Assembly (NCBI GenBank): GCA_020201415.1
Contig: JAIVGW010000405.1
Coordinates: forward strand, 1 to 6,465
Direction of reading: 5' to 3'
Length of the DNA stretch: 6,465 nucleotides
Source of the DNA: Lentisphaerota bacterium
Lineage (GTDB): Bacteria; Verrucomicrobiota; Kiritimatiellia; JAAZAB01
The notes beneath the pieces are model-generated. The model was not told where the DNA came from, made no database searches, and saw only the letters and a list, made by a program, of their open reading frames with translations. How positions within the stretch are numbered: the first letter of the stretch is position 1; each line of letters begins with the position of its first letter. Shown here one piece after another: positions 1-5,271 of the stretch. Both the position numbers and the translations under genes were made by a program.

Positions 1-303
1 GGGATTGGGTGTGCGCCCCTTGAGATATTCATCACGGAAATAATCCAATACCACCCGGTGGTATTCATCCGCCAGTGAAATGACATGATGTTCGATCCCC
101 AGGCGGGCGGCCAGGCCGGCGGCCCGCTCCAGATCACGCGCCTCACCCGGACCGTAACAGCCCGAGCGGCCTTCGTCCGGCATATTTACACGCCCGTCCC
201 AAATCCGCATGGTCACGCCCACCACCGCGTGCCCCTGCTCACGCAACAGGCAGGCCGCCATGGCCGAATCCACCCCGCCGCTCAAACCCACCGCAACCAG
301 CAT
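1..303 (-). CDS. mnmA: tRNA-specific 2-thiouridylase MnmA, N-terminal part (cut by window edge)
   Basis: Read on the minus strand, the first 101 codons of MnmA are present; the rest lies beyond the left edge. MnmA activates U34 of Lys, Glu and Gln tRNAs with ATP and inserts sulfur to give 2-thiouridine in the cytoplasm. The protein starts MLVAVGLSGGVDSAMAA: the PP-loop ATP-pyrophosphatase motif SGGVDS is at residues 8-13. A GCYGPGE motif follows, seen in one MnmA subgroup, and the visible part ends in GRTPNP, which in the family directly precedes the catalytic cysteine. The start ATG (301-303) has GGGAG a few bases upstream, a good ribosome binding site, and the PP-loop lies at the expected distance from it. 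No frame problem is visible. It is the last minus-strand gene here, downstream of the toxin gene and separated from it by a palindromic repeat. Identification is by motif and order, and I am confident of it. Confidence 0.93.
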   Translation of the reverse strand, partial: MLVAVGLSGGVDSAMAACLLREQGHAVVGVTMRIWDGRVNMPDEGRSGCYGPGEARDLERAAGLAARLGIEHHVISLADEYHRVVLDYFRDEYLKGRTPNP

Positions 304-356
304 AAGACTCCCGCCTTCCCTATTTTTTCTCCCGCCACCGACAGGACCTTCAGCAC

Positions 357-425
357 GGCGCGCTCGGAGAGCGCGCCCTACCATCTCGTACCTTCCGCAG
401 GTAGGGCGGGTTCTCCGAACACGCC
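357..425. repeat. REP/REPIN-like pair of inverted palindromes with GTAG heads
   Basis: Two REP-like units lie in inverted orientation. Unit one is on the minus strand, 381 down to 357: GTAG, then GGCGCGCTC, loop TCC, then GAGCGCGCC (a perfect 9-bp stem). Unit two is on the plus strand, 401-425: GTAG, then GGCGGGTTC, loop TCC, then GAACACGCC (9-bp stem, one mismatch). The GTAG heads face each other across a 19-base spacer. The units also pair with each other: 19-base arms at 364-382 and 400-418 with two mismatches. A GTAG head plus an imperfect palindrome is the hallmark of bacterial REP elements moved by RAYT (TnpA-REP) transposases, and an inverted pair is a REPIN. No RAYT gene is in the window. 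The repeat fills most of the 172-base gap between the toxin gene and mnmA; nothing else is clear there. Confidence 0.72.
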
Positions 426-475
426 GCTCCGGTCTGCAATTCACACATGGCAACAGTCTAAATTAATAACCATGT

Positions 476-880
476 TCATTGTTGGCCCCGCTCTTTGTCC
501 CAGAATTGACGGGGCGAAAGTACTTCCATCGTGCCGACTCGACGTAGATCAAGAATTTCCTTATCGCCCGTGACAAAAACGGCTGCTGCACCGTTGAGCG
601 CGGACGACACGATGGCAATATCCGCGGGATCAGACAACGGCAGATCATGAAGCGGAGTGGATTCCGACATAATCGTATCCTGATGGAGTAGCCAGACCAC
701 ATCTGCGATCACGTCTGGGAATGCCTCAAACTTGTCCTTGAGAACGCGCCGGAGCTCGCTGACGAGGTGGTCGGAAACAACGAGGTCATGGAACTCTATC
801 ACCGTCCGCAGGACATCAGCGCACAGACCCCTCGTTGCAGTGGCGCTGGCGATGATATTCGTGTCGAGAAAGACCTTCAT
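476..880 (-). CDS. PIN-domain ribonuclease toxin (VapC-like, COG1569-type)
   Basis: This 134-residue protein is a complete PIN domain, predicted to be a Mg-dependent ribonuclease toxin. The acidic active-site set is visible: D6 in FLDTNII, E42 in SELRRVL, D84/D87 in SDPADIAI and D106 in VTGDKEIL. The length is normal for stand-alone PIN toxins. The sequence most resembles the group annotated as 'putative toxin-antitoxin system toxin component, PIN family' rather than classical VapC; this is by recall. The start ATG at 878-880 overlaps the antitoxin stop (ATGA, bases 877-880), so translation is likely coupled. No strong ribosome binding site precedes it, which fits coupling. The natural RNA target cannot be read from the sequence. 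Confidence 0.9.
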   Translation of the reverse strand: MKVFLDTNIIASATATRGLCADVLRTVIEFHDLVVSDHLVSELRRVLKDKFEAFPDVIADVVWLLHQDTIMSESTPLHDLPLSDPADIAIVSSALNGAAAVFVTGDKEILDLRRVGTMEVLSPRQFWDKERGQQ

Positions 881-1098
881 GAAAACTTATCAAAGACATC
901 CTCGTCCGTGAGAAATCCTCGAGCTTCCGCAAAAGGCATCATTCGCCGCCGAATCGCCTCGAACTGCGTGAGCCGTAGTTGCCGCCGGAGTGCATCACGA
1001 GCCACTTCGCTGCGGCTGCGCCCCGCCTGCCGGCTGGCTTTTATGAGCAGCCGGTCCAAGTCATCATCCAAGCGAATACTAAGCGTAGCTGTTTTCAT
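877..1098 (-). CDS. Ribbon-helix-helix antitoxin of the PIN toxin
   Basis: A 73-residue protein starting MKTATLSIRL. The N-terminal strand (TATLSIRLDD) followed by two helices (DLDRLLIKASRQAGR and SRSEVARDALRRQL) is a typical CopG/MetJ-Arc ribbon-helix-helix DNA-binding fold. The tail, about residues 45-73 and rich in charged and aromatic residues, is where such antitoxins normally wrap the toxin. It should neutralise the adjacent PIN ribonuclease and repress its own operon as a dimer or complex. I chose the ATG at 1096-1098 because the fold begins there; the frame stays open 25 codons further upstream (to 1173), but that stretch looks unlike protein and holds the promoter. The gene ends in a four-base overlap with the toxin start. 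No Shine-Dalgarno is present before the ATG, and the promoter position suggests a leaderless message. Confidence 0.88.
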   Translation of the reverse strand: MKTATLSIRLDDDLDRLLIKASRQAGRSRSEVARDALRRQLRLTQFEAIRRRMMPFAEARGFLTDEDVFDKFS

Positions 1099-1116
1099 GT
1101 ATAACAATGTATGACA
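1097..1116. promoter_or_regulatory. Candidate operator: tandem 10-bp repeat over the antitoxin start
   Basis: Two adjacent copies, ATGTATAACA (1097-1106) and ATGTATGACA (1107-1116), differ at one base. They cover the predicted -10 box and the antitoxin start codon. Ribbon-helix-helix repressors commonly bind short tandem or inverted repeats, so binding here by the toxin-antitoxin complex would block its own promoter. The function is an inference from position. Confidence 0.4.
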
Positions 1117-1134
1117 GAGTGCTGTTTCTGTCAA
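1106..1134 (-). promoter_or_regulatory. Candidate sigma-70 promoter of the toxin-antitoxin operon
   Basis: On the minus strand a perfect -35 hexamer TTGACA (1134-1129) is followed, after exactly 17 bases, by TACATT (1111-1106, four of six to the -10 consensus). Transcription would start about seven or eight bases later, at or next to the A of the antitoxin ATG (1098), so the mRNA would be leaderless. This agrees with the absence of a ribosome binding site. The start site is inferred from spacing only. Confidence 0.5.
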
Positions 1135-1174
1135 CCATCTTTTCGAGGGCAACGGAGGGAGAAATGGGGACATT

Positions 1175-1891
1175 TTATGATTCCAGCGGCAGAGTCACGG
1201 CAAACAGGCTGCCGCGGCCCGTGGGCGGCGTCAACACCCGAATGCGGCCGCCGCAGTTTTCCACGGCGGTGCGCGCCAGGGCCAGCCCGATCCCCGTGCC
1301 GCCGGGACACCGCGTATAAAACATCCTGAACACACGCCGACGCTCGACCGGGGGAATACCCGGGCCTTCATCGGCAATCTCCAGCAGTGCCTGCCGGCCC
1401 TGACGCCGGGAACGCACGGTAACAGCGCTGCCCGCCGGAGCAAAGTGGCAGGCATTATTCAGAATATTAAGTACGGCCCGCTTGAACTGCAAGGGTTCGC
1501 CGTCAACCCGTAAGGGCGCCTCCGCCAGATCAATGACCAGTTGCACGTCCGCGCGTTCAAACCTCAATTTCATCAAGTCCACACAATCCCGGACACAGGC
1601 GTTGACATCGAATACCACCGGCTCATTATTGCCGGGCGCGGAGAGCACCAGGAATTCCCGCAGCAGATCATCCATGCGACCCAAGGTCTGTTCCATACGA
1701 CGGGCCAACTGCCGCATCTTTTCCGGCCGGCCGGCATCGCCCTTATCCGCTTCATGCTGTAAAAGCTGGGCGTCCAGGCGCAGCGCCGACATGGGATTGC
1801 GGAAATCATGGATAACCGACCCGGCCACCGCGCCGGCGAAGGCCAGGCTGTCCTCCGCACGCCGGCGGTTGATCCGGCGGCGCCAGCTCAT
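1175..1891 (-). CDS. Sensor histidine kinase, catalytic part (3' fragment of a broken gene)
   Basis: This frame encodes the complete cytoplasmic kinase core. Counting from the fortuitous ATG at 1891 (238 residues), the phospho-acceptor box SVIHDFRNP has its histidine at residue 28. Next come a HisKA helical hairpin (to about 85) and an ATP-binding HATPase_c domain with N box ILNNACHFAP (about 143-152), G1 box DEGPGIPP (174-181), F-box-like FRMFYT and G2 box GGTGIGLALA (197-206), ending near the TAA stop. It would autophosphorylate and pass phosphate to a response regulator; none is in the window. The first three residues are not native. RRRINRRRAED looks like the basic stretch that follows a second transmembrane segment, but that segment is absent. 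The sensor half lies upstream in another frame. As it stands this half would have no membrane anchor or sensor. The gene is either an artefact of lost bases or a pseudogene. Confidence 0.9.
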   Translation of the reverse strand: MSWRRRINRRRAEDSLAFAGAVAGSVIHDFRNPMSALRLDAQLLQHEADKGDAGRPEKMRQLARRMEQTLGRMDDLLREFLVLSAPGNNEPVVFDVNACVRDCVDLMKLRFERADVQLVIDLAEAPLRVDGEPLQFKRAVLNILNNACHFAPAGSAVTVRSRRQGRQALLEIADEGPGIPPVERRRVFRMFYTRCPGGTGIGLALARTAVENCGGRIRVLTPPTGRGSLFAVTLPLES

Positions 1892-2330
1892 GGCGGAAAT
1901 CCAGCACCTCCACCTGGTGCGCGCCCAGATGCAGCACCTGGGGAGTGACGACAACTTTATCCTTGGCGCGCTCCGGTTCCGGCAGGCGCGCGCCCGGCGG
2001 CGCCTGCCAGTGGAACACCACCACACCATCCTCCAGCAGGGTCACATATTCCAGACGTTGATCGGCCTGGTGCAGGATGCGCGCCAACCGATCCAGACGC
2101 TCCAGTTCCGCCGGGGTCATGCCGGCGGAAGCCCTGCGGGCCTCGTCGAGCAGGGGTTGGGCCAACACCGTGCCATACTGCAGCGCCGAGGAATCCGCCA
2201 CGGAACGCATGTAGCGCGCATACAGTTGGAACAAAAAACGCAAACCCAGAGCCGACGCCAGCGCCAGCAATATAATGAAGATCCCGGCCGTCAGCGCCAG
2301 GGGCGCATGAAATTTCTTGCGTTGCAGCAT
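1806..2330 (-). CDS. Sensor histidine kinase, membrane/sensor part (5' fragment of the same gene)
   Basis: This is the N-terminal half of the histidine kinase. It starts MLQRKKFHAPLALTAG: a short basic head, then one transmembrane helix at about residues 11-34, then an extracytoplasmic region of about 110 residues with a helical stretch (LDEARRASAGMTPAELERLDRL) and a strand-rich part (YVTLLEDGVVVFHW). The native reading continues to about residue 149 (base 1884); the remaining 25 codons to the stop at 1806 are out-of-frame read-through. The ATG at 2328-2330 is chosen because GGGAG lies about six bases upstream and the transmembrane helix follows at the usual distance. An upstream ATG at 2390 in the same frame adds an unlikely cysteine-rich leader. 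Only one of the two membrane helices this architecture needs is present, so a stretch is missing at the junction with the kinase half. It diverges from ilvC across a shared 147-base region. Confidence 0.82.
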   Translation of the reverse strand: MLQRKKFHAPLALTAGIFIILLALASALGLRFLFQLYARYMRSVADSSALQYGTVLAQPLLDEARRASAGMTPAELERLDRLARILHQADQRLEYVTLLEDGVVVFHWQAPPGARLPEPERAKDKVVVTPQVLHLGAHQVEVLDFRHELAPPDQPPACGGQPGLRRRGGRVGYP

Positions 2331-2395
2331 GTACCGCTCCCGATTTGAATATTTAAATTTAACACAGACAAATGCCCGGCAAAAGCACAAAGATG

Positions 2396-2423
2396 TTGAC
2401 CTGCGGTCTTAAATGCATACTAT
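2396..2423 (+). promoter_or_regulatory. Candidate sigma-70 promoter of ilvC
   Basis: TTGACC (2396-2401, five of six) is followed after 16 bases by TACTAT (2418-2423, four of six), in the AT-rich gap between the divergent kinase gene and ilvC. It predicts a start near 2430 and a leader of about 48 bases. In that leader GCGCG (2439-2443) can pair with CGCGC (2448-2452) around a TGAT loop, just upstream of the ribosome binding site. No leader peptide rich in Leu, Ile or Val is visible, so attenuation of the ilv type is not indicated. Confidence 0.45.
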
Positions 2424-2467
2424 ATCACATTTGTTGGCGCGCGTGATCGCGCACCTTGTAAATCATC

Positions 2468-2473
2468 AGGAGG
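2468..2473 (+). promoter_or_regulatory. Strong ribosome binding site of ilvC
   Basis: A full AGGAGG sits four bases before the ATG at 2478. It fixes the start and is the strongest Shine-Dalgarno in the window, in line with high expression of a biosynthetic enzyme. Confidence 0.85.
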
Positions 2474-2477
2474 CATT

Positions 2478-3575
2478 ATGGCAAAGATCAATTTTGGCGG
2501 CACGGTTGAAGAAGTTGTTACCCGTAAGGAATTCTCCCTGGCACGCGCCCGCAAGGCGCTGCGCAACGAGACCATAGCCATCCTGGGCTACGGCGTCCAG
2601 GGTCCGGCCCAGGCCTTGAATCTGAAAGACAATGGCTTCAAGGTTATTATCGGGCAATCCCAAAAATTCAAAAAGGACTGGGACCGCGCGCGCAAGGACG
2701 GCTGGGTGCCGGGCAAGACCCTCTTCGATATCGACGAGGCGGTGCGCCGCGGCACGGTGATCCAGATGCTGGTTTCCGACGCCGCCCAGAAACAGATCTG
2801 GCCCGGCGTCAAAAAGAACCTGAAGCCGGGCGACGCCCTGTATTTCTCGCACGGTTTTTCCATCGTTTACCGCGACCAGACCAAAGTCATTCCGCCCAAG
2901 GATGTCGACGTCATCATGGTGGCCCCCAAGGGGTCAGGCACATCGGTGCGCCGCAATTTCCTTTCCGGCGCCGGCATCAATTCCAGTTTCGCCGTCTTCC
3001 AGGACGCCACCGGTAAAGCCCGCGAGCGCTGCCTGGCGCTGGGCATCGGCATTGGCTCAGGCTACCTGTTCCCGACCACGTTTGAACGCGAAGTCATCAG
3101 CGACCTCACGGGTGAACGCGGGATACTGATGGGCGCGCTGGCCGGTGTCATGGAAGCGCAATATGATGTGCTGCGTGCCAACGGCCATTCCCCCAGCGAA
3201 GCCTTCAACGAGACGGTGGAGGAACTTACTCAGAGTTTAATCCGCCTGGTGGACGAAAACGGCATGGACTGGATGTTTTCCAACTGCTCGGCCACAGCCC
3301 AGCGCGGCGCGCTGGATTGGAAACCGGCCTTCAAGAAGGCCACTCTGCCGGTGTTCAAAGACCTCTACAAGTCCGTCAAGACCGGCAAGGAAACCAAACG
3401 CGTCCTGTCAGTCTGCGGCAAGGCCAATTATCAGGATAGACTGGGCAAGGAATTGGCCGAAATCCGCAACTCTGAGATGTGGCAGGCCGGTCAGGCGGTG
3501 CGCAATCTGCGCCCGCGCGAAAAAGCCCGCGCCATCAGCAAGCAGACCAAGGGCGTCGCCGGCCGCGCCGGTTGA
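2478..3575 (+). CDS. ilvC: Ketol-acid reductoisomerase, NADP-dependent
   Basis: A complete 365-residue enzyme. It converts acetolactate or acetohydroxybutyrate to the dihydroxy acid by Mg-dependent alkyl shift and NADPH reduction, the second common step of valine, leucine and isoleucine synthesis. The Rossmann motif GYGVQGPAQ starts at residue 37. The catalytic set is visible: H125 in YFSHGF, K151 in VAPKGSG, D209 and E213 in SDLTGERG, E245 and E249 in FNETVEEL, and S271 in CSATA. Sequence style (VVTRKEF, INSSFAVFQD, GMDWMFSNCSATAQRGALDW) matches the mitochondrial/fungal Ilv5 and Bacteroidetes-type branch, not the enterobacterial long form or the common short class I form. The last 20 or so residues are a basic Lys/Arg tail (REKARAISKQTKG) beyond the usual end. 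It stands alone: no ilvB, ilvN, ilvD or leu gene is adjacent. It is intact, unlike both neighbouring genes. Confidence 0.97.
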   Translation: MAKINFGGTVEEVVTRKEFSLARARKALRNETIAILGYGVQGPAQALNLKDNGFKVIIGQSQKFKKDWDRARKDGWVPGKTLFDIDEAVRRGTVIQMLVSDAAQKQIWPGVKKNLKPGDALYFSHGFSIVYRDQTKVIPPKDVDVIMVAPKGSGTSVRRNFLSGAGINSSFAVFQDATGKARERCLALGIGIGSGYLFPTTFEREVISDLTGERGILMGALAGVMEAQYDVLRANGHSPSEAFNETVEELTQSLIRLVDENGMDWMFSNCSATAQRGALDWKPAFKKATLPVFKDLYKSVKTGKETKRVLSVCGKANYQDRLGKELAEIRNSEMWQAGQAVRNLRPREKARAISKQTKGVAGRAG

Positions 3576-3604
3576 TGTATCGGTGCCCGGCGGCCGGCAA
3601 AAGC

Positions 3605-3739
3605 TTTGGACTGCGGCGGCTTGACGCCGCTTTTTCCTGATGCCTGCGTACTGCGGCGGCTTGATACCGCAATCTTGTCTTTGTTAACAACCTTTTTATG
3701 CCGCAAACGGAAAGCGGCGTCAAGCCGCCGCAGTCCAAA
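3605..3739. repeat. 135-bp element with perfect 29-bp terminal inverted repeats and an internal third copy
   Basis: The left arm at 3605-3633 begins TTTGGACTGCGG and ends CGCCGCTTT. The right arm at 3711-3739 is its exact reverse complement over 29 bases. Each arm is itself a hairpin (six-base GCGGCG/CGCCGC stem, GCTTGA loop). A third, degenerate copy in the left-arm orientation lies between them (3650-3670, sharing ACTGCGGCGGCTTGA and then diverging). A 10-bp palindrome TTGTTAACAA is at 3681-3690. There is no coding potential and no transposase, and I see no clear target-site duplication at the ends. It looks like a small non-autonomous element or a cluster of REP-like dispersed repeats. It occupies most of the 207-base gap between ilvC and the kinase gene. 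Confidence 0.88.
3613..3635 (+). terminator. Likely Rho-independent terminator of ilvC (left arm of the repeat element)
   Basis: GCGGCG (3613-3618) pairs perfectly with CGCCGC (3625-3630) around a six-base loop GCTTGA, followed directly by five T residues (3631-3635). It lies 37 bases after the ilvC stop. The same bases are the left arm of the inverted repeat element, so the repeat may serve as the terminator. Confidence 0.5.
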
Positions 3740-3749
3740 ATATATACCA

Positions 3750-3769
3750 CCCGCCGGATGGCCGGCGGG
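3750..3769 (+). other. GC-rich hairpin just upstream of the uridine kinase-like start
   Basis: CCCGCCGG (3750-3757) pairs with CCGGCGGG (3762-3769) around an ATGG loop, a perfect 8-bp stem ending 13 bases before the ATG at 3783. The only purine-rich stretch that could act as ribosome binding site (GGCGGG) is inside its 3' arm, so the hairpin may limit translation initiation. It has no T tract and is not a classical terminator. Confidence 0.45.
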
Positions 3770-3782
3770 CAGACTGCCGCTC

Positions 3783-4130
3783 ATGGATAAAGCCTTCAAA
3801 CCGGCCCCCATCACCATCACCCTGGCCGACGGACACAGGATCAAGCGCAGACCGGGCATCTGCGCCGGCGAACTGGAAATATGTTCCGGGCGCCATCTGG
3901 GTTACCCGGTCATCGCCTGCCTGGTGAACAACGAGGTCTGCTCGCTGCGTTACCCGCTGGAAGTCAACTCTCGCCTGGCGCCTTTGACTGTACGGGACCG
4001 CCTGGGCTGGCGGGTTTATCGTGATTCGCTGGCATTCCTCCTGGCCAAGGTGACCGCCGAACTGGCAGCAGGACAAATACAACCTGCTGTGTTTCCGCAA
4101 TCAACCCAAGGTGGTGCTCTACACCTGTGA
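3783..4130 (+). CDS. Uridine kinase-like protein, TGS N-terminal part (5' fragment of a broken gene)
   Basis: This is the N-terminal part of the large TGS-containing uridine kinase/phosphoribulokinase-like family (usually about 550 residues). It starts MDKAFKPAPITITLADGHRIK, a TGS-like ubiquitin fold as in threonyl-tRNA synthetase, and continues through VNNEVCSLRYPLEVNSRLAPLTV to GWRVYRDSLAFLLAKVTAEL. Native sequence ends near residue 94 (base 4064); the last 21 codons are out-of-frame read-through. In family members LAFLLAKA.xELFP leads into a domain like the second additional domain of threonyl-tRNA synthetase, about 70 residues containing an H-S-L-G-x-G-Y-Y type motif. That domain is missing here. 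The next recognisable family sequence is in the +1 frame. The ATG at 3783 is chosen because the TGS fold starts there; the frame is open further upstream only through the repeat element. Confidence 0.8.
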   Translation: MDKAFKPAPITITLADGHRIKRRPGICAGELEICSGRHLGYPVIACLVNNEVCSLRYPLEVNSRLAPLTVRDRLGWRVYRDSLAFLLAKVTAELAAGQIQPAVFPQSTQGGALHL

Positions 4131-5262
4131 CGGCTTCGCCGATCTGGCGCATGGCCCGCTGGCTCCCGCCACCGGCGTGTTGGGTAAGTTCGACATTATC
4201 CACTATCCGCCGGGACTGGTGCTGCAGCTTCCCGAACAGGAGCAGCCGCGCCGGATGCGCAAATTCCGCGATCAGCCGCAAATGTTCCGGATTTTCCAGC
4301 AGCACAAGCACTGGGGGCGTATGGTGGGCGTGCATAACGTGGGCATGCTCAATGCCATAATCGCCCGAGGAGAAATGGGCAACTTCATTCGTATCGCCGA
4401 GTCATTCCATGAAAAGCGTATTGCCGAGCTGGCGGACCTGATTGCCGCGCGCCGCCGCAAGGTGAAAATCATCCTGATCTCCGGACCGTCCTCGGCCGGC
4501 AAAACCACCCTTGCCAAACGACTGGCCGTGCAACTGCAGGTCAACGGCATAAAAACATCGACCATTTCACTGGATAATTACTACGTCGATGACCCTGACA
4601 CCCCCCGTGATGAAGCAGGCCAGCCGGACTACGAACATATCAACGCCGTGGACGTGCCTTTATTCAACCGCAACATGCTGGCCCTGATCAAGGGACGCCC
4701 GATTGATCTGCCTTATTTCAATTTCAACACCAAGCGCCGCGAATTCCGCGGTGAGAAGATGCAACTACCGCCCGGGCAAATGCTGATAGTGGAGGGCATC
4801 CACGGCCTGAACCCGCGTTTTTCACCGATGATCGCCAACGCCAACAAGTTCCGGATATACATCAGCGCATTAACCCAACTCAACCTTGATGCCAACAACC
4901 GCATCTCCACCACCGACAACCGCCTGATGCGGCGGATTGTGCGCGATTATCGCTACCGCGGGAACGCACCCGGCGCCACCCTGCGCATGTGGCCTTCCGT
5001 GCGCCGTGGCGAAAAAACCTGGATATTCCCGTTTCAAACACACGCCGATTTCGTCTTCAACTCGGCTCTGGACTATGAACTGGCCGTGCTTAAACCCATG
5101 CTCACCCCGATTCTGACGGAGATCAAACCGTCGCAACCGGAGTATGCCGAGGCCCGCCGTATGCAAGCCTTCCTGGATTATTTCCTGGAAGTGCCGATCA
5201 GCGATGTGCCGACGACATCGATCTTGCGCGAGTATATCGGCGCCAGCAGTTTTAAATATTGA
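4066..5262 (+). CDS. Uridine kinase-like P-loop kinase, catalytic part (3' fragment)
   Basis: The family sequence resumes near base 4066 with QQDKYNLLCFRNQPK and runs in one frame to the TGA at 5260-5262. Without the lost part, the first usable start is the GTG at 4111 (383 residues). The first part (YTCDGFADLAHGPLAPATGVL) is the conserved linker before the kinase. The Walker A motif GPSSAGKTT is encoded from base 4483 and is followed by SLDNYYVDDPDTPRDEAGQPDYEHINAVDVPLFN, the acceptor and aspartate-rich segment of the uridine kinase/phosphoribulokinase superfamily, and LIVEGIHGLNP. It should transfer phosphate from ATP to a small alcohol or nucleoside; the true substrate of this TGS-containing group is uncertain. 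The kinase domain is complete. The gene heads a tight run with the HAD gene nine bases after its stop. Taken with the 5' fragment, about 70 residues are missing between them. Confidence 0.88.
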   Translation, partial: QQDKYNLLCFRNQPKVVLYTCDGFADLAHGPLAPATGVLGKFDIIHYPPGLVLQLPEQEQPRRMRKFRDQPQMFRIFQQHKHWGRMVGVHNVGMLNAIIARGEMGNFIRIAESFHEKRIAELADLIAARRRKVKIILISGPSSAGKTTLAKRLAVQLQVNGIKTSTISLDNYYVDDPDTPRDEAGQPDYEHINAVDVPLFNRNMLALIKGRPIDLPYFNFNTKRREFRGEKMQLPPGQMLIVEGIHGLNPRFSPMIANANKFRIYISALTQLNLDANNRISTTDNRLMRRIVRDYRYRGNAPGATLRMWPSVRRGEKTWIFPFQTHADFVFNSALDYELAVLKPMLTPILTEIKPSQPEYAEARRMQAFLDYFLEVPISDVPTTSILREYIGASSFKY

Positions 5263-5271
5263 CCCGCAATC

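Noticed and set aside
85..573. Plus-strand reading frame over mnmA and the REP pair
   Set aside because: It runs antisense to the MnmA PP-loop region and through the palindromic repeat; composition is His/Pro/Arg-rich without domain features.
1870..1895. Programmed +1 ribosomal frameshift in the histidine kinase
   Set aside because: There is no slippery stop context, and joining the frames still leaves the second membrane helix missing, so slippage would not give a working protein.
1482..2348. Long plus-strand reading frame (288 codons) opposite the histidine kinase
   Set aside because: It is antisense to clearly conserved kinase motifs and its translation is low-complexity Arg/Ser-rich with no recognisable domain.
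2430..2477. Leader-peptide attenuator before ilvC
   Set aside because: The leader is about 48 bases, with no small reading frame rich in Leu, Ile or Val and no competing hairpins with a T tract.
3605..3739. CRISPR array
   Set aside because: There are only three copies, one inverted, with unequal spacing and no unique spacers; it is a palindromic repeat element.
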